Assembly (NCBI GenBank): GCA_934500865.1
Contig: CAKSUD010000020.1
Location: forward strand, 1 to 26,470
Reading direction: 5' to 3'
DNA: 26,470 bases
Source: an uncultured Clostridia bacterium
GTDB lineage: Bacteria; Bacillota; Clostridia; TANB77; RGIG9151
Of the stretch, positions 21,885-26,470 are shown in pieces; position 1 is the first letter of the stretch, and every line of letters starts with the position of its first letter. The position numbers were made by a program, and so were the translations under genes. Under the pieces are notes generated by a model. It saw only the letters and a program-made list of their open reading frames with translations, was not told where the DNA came from and did no database searches.

Positions 21885-21913
21885 TGGAAAAATCATATAA
21901 TATGTAGTATAAT
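21885..21913 (+). promoter_or_regulatory. Candidate cysS promoter
   Basis: TATAAT at 21908-21913 has TGGAAA 17 bp upstream (21885-21890), four of six matches. A second TATAAT at 21896-21901 lacks a good -35. The strong -10 and position support a promoter between the inverted-repeat element and cysS. Confidence 0.55.
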
Positions 21914-21957
21914 TAACTGGTTAAAAATATAATCGTAAAAAGAGAGGGTGAACCAAT

Positions 21958-23334
21958 ATGAGATTGTTTAATACTTTAACAAGGAAAAAAGAAGAATTTA
22001 AACCTTTGATTGGAAATGAGGTGAGAATTTATTCTTGTGGACCGACAGTATATAGCTATGCACATATTGGAAACTTACGTGCTTATTTATTCATGGATTT
22101 ATTAAGGCGTACGTTAAAATATAACGGATACGAATTAAAACATGTTATGAATATAACGGATGTCGGACATTTAGTATCTGATGCTGATGAAGGCGAAGAT
22201 AAGATGGAAAAAGCTGCGCGTGAGCAAAAGAAAACTCCCCTTGAAATCGCAGAAATGTATACAAAGGAATTCTTTAAGGATTTTGAAAGACTAAATATAG
22301 ATAAACCCGAAATTATAGCTAAAGCAACGGAGCATATCCCGGATATGCTTGAATATGCAAAAGAAATTGTTGCAAATGGTTATGGTTATGAAACAAGTAA
22401 TGGAGTTTACTTTGATATAAGTAAATTAGATAAATACGGTATTTTGTCAGGAATAAGCTTAGAGGACCAACTTGCCGGTGCTAGAATTGCCGTTGACGAT
22501 GAAAAGAGAAGCCCTCTTGATTTTGCTATTTGGATAAAAGCTCCTGAAAACCACATTATGAAGTGGGATAGCCCTTGGGGACCATCATATCCGGGATGGC
22601 ACTTGGAATGTTCTGCTATGGGAAGAAAGTATTTGGGAGATGTGTTTGATATACATACCGGTGGAGAGGACCATATTCCAATTCACCACGAAAACGAGAT
22701 AGCACAAGCTAAGGGTGCGACAGGAAAGATACCTGCAAAATGGTGGATGCACGTTGCGTTTTTAACAGTTGATGGTGGAAAAATGTCAAAGAGTTTAGGG
22801 AATTGCTATAGGATTGAGGAGCTTAAAGAAAAAGGATTTGATCCTCTTGCATATAGATATTTTTGCTTAAATTCTCATTACAAGAGTAAATTAAACTTTA
22901 CTTTCGAGGCATTAAAATCAGCACAAACGGCGCTTAATAGATTAAGAGAAGGAATTAAACAACACGCAAACGGTGAAGCAAAAATTTCTCCTGAAGAAAT
23001 AGAAGCTTATAAATCACAGTTTAAGGAAGCTATTAATGATGACTTGAATTCACCAAAGGCATTAGCAGTTTTGTGGGAAGTGGTTAGAAAAGAAGTAAAA
23101 TCTAAAGATTATTTGGAACTTATTAAAGACTTTGATAGAGTGTTAGCACTTGACTTAGATATAGATAAAATTAATGCATTGCCTACTGAAGAGGATGAAT
23201 ATTCTGACGAAGTAAAAGCATTAATTGAACAAAGAAATATAGCAAGAGCAAATAAAAATTGGGTTGAGGCAGACAGAATAAGAGATTTGCTTAATGCCCA
23301 GGGAATTAAAATAAATGATAAAAAAATAGGCTAA
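21958..23334 (+). CDS. cysS: Cysteinyl-tRNA synthetase
   Basis: This 458-residue class I synthetase charges tRNA-Cys. The HIGH-type motif is HIGN (36-39) and the KMSKS loop is at 275-279. Zinc ligands appear as Cys27, Cys218 (GWHLECSAM), His243 and Glu247. The helical DALR-type anticodon domain follows residue 320, and the end (IEQRNIARANKNWVEADRIR) is typical. AGAGGGTGA (21943-21951) precedes the ATG. It stands alone between the structured intergenic element and a strong terminator. Confidence 0.96.
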   Translation: MRLFNTLTRKKEEFKPLIGNEVRIYSCGPTVYSYAHIGNLRAYLFMDLLRRTLKYNGYELKHVMNITDVGHLVSDADEGEDKMEKAAREQKKTPLEIAEMYTKEFFKDFERLNIDKPEIIAKATEHIPDMLEYAKEIVANGYGYETSNGVYFDISKLDKYGILSGISLEDQLAGARIAVDDEKRSPLDFAIWIKAPENHIMKWDSPWGPSYPGWHLECSAMGRKYLGDVFDIHTGGEDHIPIHHENEIAQAKGATGKIPAKWWMHVAFLTVDGGKMSKSLGNCYRIEELKEKGFDPLAYRYFCLNSHYKSKLNFTFEALKSAQTALNRLREGIKQHANGEAKISPEEIEAYKSQFKEAINDDLNSPKALAVLWEVVRKEVKSKDYLELIKDFDRVLALDLDIDKINALPTEEDEYSDEVKALIEQRNIARANKNWVEADRIRDLLNAQGIKINDKKIG

Positions 23335-23336
23335 AA

Positions 23337-23372
23337 AAAGAGGGTGACGTTTTAAGATGTCACTCTCTTTTT
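23337..23372. terminator. Bidirectional terminator between cysS and the holin-like gene
   Basis: AAAGAGGGTGAC (23337-23348) and GTCACTCTCTTTTT (23359-23372) form a long stem with one G-T pair and a 10-nt loop, with T-runs on both strands. It lies 2 bp after the cysS stop and 11 bp from the end of the convergent minus-strand gene. Confidence 0.9.
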
Positions 23373-23383
23373 AAATAAATTTG

Positions 23384-23764
23384 TTACATTGCCTCATTTC
23401 CGGGAATAAGGTAGGTTACAATTCCATATACGATTGCACCGATTATAGCAGATAAGACTGTAATACTATATCCTGCTACAAAGAACTGAGTTAAGTATAG
23501 TATTAATGCGGCTGCTACGAATCCAACAATTCCACGTCCGAAAGGGGAAGCATCTATTCCAAGCAATTTAACGAATAGGTAATCTAAAACTGTAAGCACA
23601 ACAGCAGCTACAATTAAAGGACCTATGCCACTTATTGCAAACCCCGGTGTTAAAAATGCGGTAATAGCAAGTACTACGGCAGAAGCGATTAATCTGATTA
23701 CGATTCCGGCAACATTCCAGTCGGTTGATACGCTTTTGCTATTTTGTTTTTGTTGATTATCCAT
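23384..23764 (-). CDS. Small membrane protein of the Phage_holin_4_2 type
   Basis: This 126-residue protein has a polar N-terminus (about 20 residues) and four hydrophobic helices. The signature VVLTVLDYLFVKLLGI, then PFGRGIVGFVAAALILYLTQ and a C-terminal AIIGAIVYGIVTYLIPGN are characteristic of a family named after phage holins that is common on Clostridial chromosomes. Despite the name there is no prophage or endolysin context here, so lysis function is doubtful. AGGAGGG lies 7 bases before the ATG. It is divergent from the DUF421 gene. Confidence 0.82.
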   Translation of the reverse strand: MDNQQKQNSKSVSTDWNVAGIVIRLIASAVVLAITAFLTPGFAISGIGPLIVAAVVLTVLDYLFVKLLGIDASPFGRGIVGFVAAALILYLTQFFVAGYSITVLSAIIGAIVYGIVTYLIPGNEAM

Positions 23765-23849
23765 GTGATAACCCTCCTTTTTTTGTTTGTTTTTATTTTT
23801 TACAGTTATTTATTTTTTATACAATTTTTTTGTTATTCCGGTATTAATT

Positions 23850-23878
23850 TTGAAATAATGGAAAAATTGATATATGTA
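23850..23878 (+). promoter_or_regulatory. Candidate promoter for the DUF421-DUF4363 pair
   Basis: TTGAAA (23850-23855), 17 bp and TATGTA (23873-23878) lie 27 bp before the chosen ATG. The match is moderate. Confidence 0.4.
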
Positions 23879-23905
23879 CATGTTAAACAAGATAGGAGCA
23901 CACAT

Positions 23906-24583
23906 ATGCTTATATTGGTTTTTAGAGCGTTTTTTTTATACATTTTTGTAATAATAGTAATGCGAATGATGGGAAAACGTGAAATTGGTCAACTTCAACC
24001 GTATGAATTAGCTATAACCCTAATTATTTCAGAATTGGTTACTCTACCAATGGAAAACAACGGAATCCCACTTGTTAGTGGAATAATTCCTGTGTTGGTA
24101 ATTACATTTACACAAATGCTTTTGTCATTTATAACAACAAAAAGCCAGTTTATGCAGGATTTAATTTCAGGAACGTATACAATCATTATTGAAAATGGCA
24201 ATTTAATTGAAAAAAATATGGTTAAGCAAAAATACACAATAGTTGAGTTATTAGAACAATTACGTTTAAATGGAGTGTCTAAAATTTCTGAGGTTCAATA
24301 TGCAATACTTGAGACTAGCGGACAATTAAGCGTAATTTTAAAAGAACCTAAACGTCCTGTCACAGCTGAACAGATGAATGTAAACACTTCCTATGAAGGT
24401 TTACCAATTAACTTAATTTTGGATGGTAAATTAGTAACTAAGAATATCGATAACACAAAGGTTACTGAAAAAGAAATAAAAGAATATCTAAAAACTAATG
24501 AGTTAAAATTAGAAGACGTCTTTTATTTGAGTGTTGATGCGCAAAAGGAATATTATCTTCAAAGAAAGGAGAAAGAACAATGA
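23906..24583 (+). CDS. DUF421 (YetF-family) membrane protein
   Basis: This 225-residue protein has three N-terminal membrane helices including the family landmark MRMMGKREIGQLQPYELAIT, followed by a cytoplasmic alpha/beta domain (about 85-225). Characteristic segments there are DLISGTYTIIIENGNLI, the downstream VELLEQLRLNGVSKISEVQY and the C-terminal INLILDGKLV. Bacillus YetF and related proteins sit in the membrane, and in spore-formers some members affect germination; no biochemical activity is proven to my knowledge. The start at 23906 is served by AGGAG (23894-23898). A longer frame from 23744 would overlap the promoter and is rejected. It overlaps the next gene by 4 bp (ATGA). Confidence 0.87.
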   Translation: MLILVFRAFFLYIFVIIVMRMMGKREIGQLQPYELAITLIISELVTLPMENNGIPLVSGIIPVLVITFTQMLLSFITTKSQFMQDLISGTYTIIIENGNLIEKNMVKQKYTIVELLEQLRLNGVSKISEVQYAILETSGQLSVILKEPKRPVTAEQMNVNTSYEGLPINLILDGKLVTKNIDNTKVTEKEIKEYLKTNELKLEDVFYLSVDAQKEYYLQRKEKEQ

Positions 24584-24957
24584 GAAACTCTATTATCGGA
24601 ATAATTATAGGCTTTTTTGTTGTAATTTCTTTTGGAATAGTTGAATCAAAGTATTTAGAAAAAGTATCAAATGAATTGACAGAATATATTGAAGAAATCG
24701 AAAGCTATCCGGAAGTCGACAAAAAAATTACGGAAATTACAGCTTTTAGGGAGATGTGGGATAAAAATCAAAAAATTTTAAGTGTAATGATTGACCACCA
24801 AGATATTCATAAAATTGAATCGACTTTAGTAGAAATTGAATCTATTTTAAAAAATAATTTAAATAGCAGTCAAATTTCTACAAATTTCGCACTACTAAAG
24901 TTGTATATTAATGATATGACAGACGAGCGAATATTTACATTGAAAAATGTATTGTAA
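24580..24957 (+). CDS. DUF4363-family protein
   Basis: This 125-residue protein has one N-terminal membrane helix (about 4-20) and a mainly helical extracytoplasmic part, as in DUF4363 proteins that commonly follow DUF421 genes in Clostridia. The 4-bp overlap and AAAGGAGAAAG inside the end of the DUF421 gene indicate translational coupling. A complex of the two is a reasonable expectation but is not shown. No catalytic motif is present. Confidence 0.82.
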   Translation: MRNSIIGIIIGFFVVISFGIVESKYLEKVSNELTEYIEEIESYPEVDKKITEITAFREMWDKNQKILSVMIDHQDIHKIESTLVEIESILKNNLNSSQISTNFALLKLYINDMTDERIFTLKNVL

Positions 24958-25001
24958 AATTTTGAACTGTATAGTAAAATCTACGATAAAGGGGGATTAT
25001 T

Positions 25002-25175
25002 ATGAAAGATATGAAAAACATTGAATCAGAGATTGAAGAATTAAGAAATAAGTTAAATTTGGAAATCCAAAATCAAATGGAAAAACATGTGCCATCAGAT
25101 GAACTCCTTGAATTAAGCAAAAAGATGGACGAATTGCTAAATGAATATCATTCAGATTACTATGAAACTTTTTAA
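25002..25175 (+). CDS. Spo0E-like aspartyl-phosphate phosphatase
   Basis: This 57-residue protein resembles Spo0E-family phosphatases, which remove phosphate from Spo0A-P and restrain sporulation. It shows the helix-turn-helix hairpin pattern IEELRNKLN (11-19), a polar turn, then LLELSKKMDELLNEYH (35-50). The S-x-x-x-D spacing (Ser39, Asp43) corresponds to the SQELD-type signature. GGGGGA (24991-24996) precedes the ATG at the correct distance. It is small and easily missed. Clostridial members of the family are less well characterised than those of Bacillus, so the target is inferred. Confidence 0.8.
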   Translation: MKDMKNIESEIEELRNKLNLEIQNQMEKHVPSDELLELSKKMDELLNEYHSDYYETF

Positions 25176-25260
25176 TTAATTAGTATACAAATACACTTTT
25201 TAAATGATAAAGTACTTTTGAATTTGCCTAATCATATTATAGAAAAAAGGAGAGATGATT

Positions 25261-26235
25261 ATGAAAATTTCGGAAGTAAAAAAATTAATCGGAAATACTC
25301 CGATGATAAAAATTAAGTGTATTCATGACGGAGTTGAAAAGCATGTTTTTGCTAAACTTGAATGGTATAGCATAACTGGCAGTATAAAGGATAGAGCTGC
25401 TTTCTATATAATTGATGAAGCTATTAAAACAGGTGCTTTGGTACCAAATCAACCTATTGTAGAGGCTACTAGTGGAAATATGGGTATTTCAATAGCTGCT
25501 ATTGGAACTTTACTCGGACATCCGGTACATATTTTTATGCCAGATTGGATGAGTGAAGAAAGAAAGCTGATTTTAAAAGGATATGGTGCTACATTGCACG
25601 AGGTAAGTCATGATGATGGCGGATTTGTCGGTGCAATAGAAAAGGCTAAAGAGTTGGCAAAGGAAATCAACGGATTTTGTACTAAACAGTTTGAAAATGA
25701 AAACAATGTTATTTCGCATTATGAGATGACTGGAAGTGAAATCATCGAAAATATGAGTGGAAAAAAGATTGATGGTTTTGTTTCTGGTATAGGTACTGGT
25801 GGAACTTTGATGGGAGTGGGTAAAAAGTTAAAGTCCTTCGACAAGAGTGTAAGAACCTATGCTTTTGAGCCTGATTCGCTGTCTGTTATACTAAAAGGTG
25901 CGACTTCTGGTCAGCATAAAATAGCCGGTGTTGGGGACGAATTTATACCGGATTTAGTAAAACGAGAGGAGATAGACGAAATCCTCCTTATTAATGATGA
26001 TGACGCAGTAAATATGAGTAGGATTTTGGCAAAAAGTTTGGGAATTGGAGTGGGGATATCGAGCGGAGCTAATTTTTTAACATCTGTATTGGTTAATGAC
26101 GGAAAGAAAAATATTGTTACTGTATTCCCGGATGATAACAAAAAGTATCTTACAACAGACCTAGGAAAAGAAATTGATGAGAATGAAAAACTTATATCTA
26201 ATCGCATAAAGTGTATCGGATATGAGGTAATGTAA
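25261..26235 (+). CDS. cysK: Cysteine synthase family protein (PLP-dependent)
   Basis: This 324-residue fold-type II PLP enzyme should make cysteine from O-acetylserine and sulfide. The PLP lysine is Lys43 in ITGSIKDRAAF, the substrate loop is TSGNMG (70-75, commonly TSGNTG in CysK), the phosphate-binding loop is SGIGTGGTLMG, and KQFENENN corresponds to the QFxNPAN motif. The start at 25261 is chosen because AGGAG (25248-25252) lies 8 bases before it; an in-frame ATG at 25255 is only 2 bases from the same site. Other family members (diaminopropionate or cystathionine beta-synthases) cannot be excluded. It is monocistronic, followed by a convergent-gene terminator. Confidence 0.85.
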   Translation: MKISEVKKLIGNTPMIKIKCIHDGVEKHVFAKLEWYSITGSIKDRAAFYIIDEAIKTGALVPNQPIVEATSGNMGISIAAIGTLLGHPVHIFMPDWMSEERKLILKGYGATLHEVSHDDGGFVGAIEKAKELAKEINGFCTKQFENENNVISHYEMTGSEIIENMSGKKIDGFVSGIGTGGTLMGVGKKLKSFDKSVRTYAFEPDSLSVILKGATSGQHKIAGVGDEFIPDLVKREEIDEILLINDDDAVNMSRILAKSLGIGVGISSGANFLTSVLVNDGKKNIVTVFPDDNKKYLTTDLGKEIDENEKLISNRIKCIGYEVM

Positions 26236-26238
26236 AAA

Positions 26239-26274
26239 ACAAAACCATTGACTATTTCTAGCCAATGGTTTTGT
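26239..26274. terminator. Bidirectional terminator after the cysteine synthase gene
   Basis: ACAAAACCATTG (26239-26250) and CAATGGTTTTGT (26263-26274) form a perfect 12-bp stem with a 12-nt loop. On the minus strand it is followed by six T residues, so it best terminates the leftward gene. On the plus strand the T-run is within the stem. Confidence 0.8.
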
Positions 26275-26279
26275 AAAAA

Positions 26280-26470
26280 TTAGCGAAGAAGTTCCGCTTT
26301 CTCAAGCTCTGAGTGTGCAGAACAATATTTGCACAACTCCGACTCTGTGCAGTAACAAGCCTCATCGTGAATACGGCTGTTACCGGTGCAAGAGTAGGTT
26401 ATGCGGATTGCTCCGCTGAAAGAGTCGACATCCCATTTTTTCATGTACTTTGCTTCTTCATTGATTAGCT
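26280..26470 (-). CDS. C-terminal end of a Cys-rich protein (partial)
   Basis: The last 62 codons of a minus-strand gene enter the window from the right and stop at 26280-26282. Six cysteines lie in the final 37 residues (around ITYSCTGN, EACYCTESE and LCKYCSAHSE), which suggests metal binding, although no standard zinc-finger spacing is matched. Reading continues open to the window edge and a terminator follows the stop. I do not recognise the family. Confidence 0.6.
   Translation of the reverse strand, partial: LINEEAKYMKKWDVDSFSGAIRITYSCTGNSRIHDEACYCTESELCKYCSAHSELEKAELLR

Larger units (their letters stand above)
21621..21957. other. 337-bp intergenic region holding a terminal-inverted-repeat element and the cysS promoter
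   Basis: Of this gap, 220 bp (21634-21853) are a highly structured element with perfect terminal inverted repeats. The rest carries the cysS promoter and ribosome site. No coding frame of note and no T-box motif was seen. Confidence 0.8.

Noticed and set aside
23384..23764. Phage lysis cassette
   Set aside because: The gene matches a holin-named family but there are no phage structural, endolysin or integrase genes nearby, and the family is widespread on chromosomes.
23744..23905. Upstream extension of the DUF421 gene
   Set aside because: The extension is T-rich spacer that overlaps the divergent gene's start and the candidate promoter. The ATG at 23906 has a proper ribosome site and gives the family's usual length.

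Overview
This is a 26.5 kb, AT-rich chromosomal segment of a low-GC Gram-positive anaerobe, most likely in the Clostridia. The supporting signs are strong AGGAGG-type ribosome sites, an NfnAB-type ferredoxin/NADPH transhydrogenase, a Spo0E-like phosphatase, a stalk-domain cell-wall amidase, and many small membrane-anchored extracytoplasmic proteins. I see no rRNA, tRNA, CRISPR array, transposase or prophage block. The order and species cannot be fixed from sequence alone.

Layout. Positions 1-4101 hold a terminator from the left, a membrane-anchored Asp-box protein, an SdpI-family protein and the nfnAB pair. A convergent hicAB toxin-antitoxin operon follows on the minus strand (4091-4710), then a membrane-anchored DUF3221-like protein (4918-6069). 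The centre (6130-11793) is the most distinctive part: three tandem genes sharing an N-terminal tag, then blaI, a short blaR1-type M56 metallopeptidase, and a fourth tagged gene. From 11904 to 14315 there is a putative operon of a membrane protein, a cytoplasmic transglutaminase-like protein and a small unknown protein. Minus-strand unknowns lie at 14379-15842. From 15937 to 23334 lie housekeeping and envelope genes: an SDR reductase, alr and a FemAB-type ligase (minus strand), hisS, an amidase and cysS. Two structured intergenic elements interrupt this part: a cluster of GACCYGTCCC palindromes before hisS, and a 220-bp element with 28-bp perfect terminal inverted repeats before cysS. The right end holds a small membrane protein of the Phage_holin_4_2 type, a DUF421/DUF4363 pair, a 57-residue Spo0E-like gene, a cysK-like gene and the end of a Cys-rich minus-strand gene.

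The central locus reads as a split and multiplied BlaR1-type signalling system. In canonical BlaR1 proteins one polypeptide carries three N-terminal helices, a cytoplasmic zinc-protease domain, a fourth helix and an extracellular sensor. Here the M56 protein (9892-10758) stops in a degenerate copy of the linker that normally precedes the fourth helix. The next gene (10773-11759) begins with an intact copy of that linker, then a membrane helix and a domain I recognise as the usual Clostridial M56 sensor tail. Three further genes upstream start with the same linker and helix but carry other ectodomains. Two have near-identical promoters whose -10 box overlaps a near-match to a BlaI/CopY operator. 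The second gene is a mosaic: its head is a 124-bp near-copy of the first gene, its body is different, and a 92-bp copy of the first gene's 3' end lies immediately after it, out of frame. I infer one repressor/protease pair serving several detachable sensors that diversify by recombination. That function is a hypothesis; the sequence shows the architecture and the repeats.
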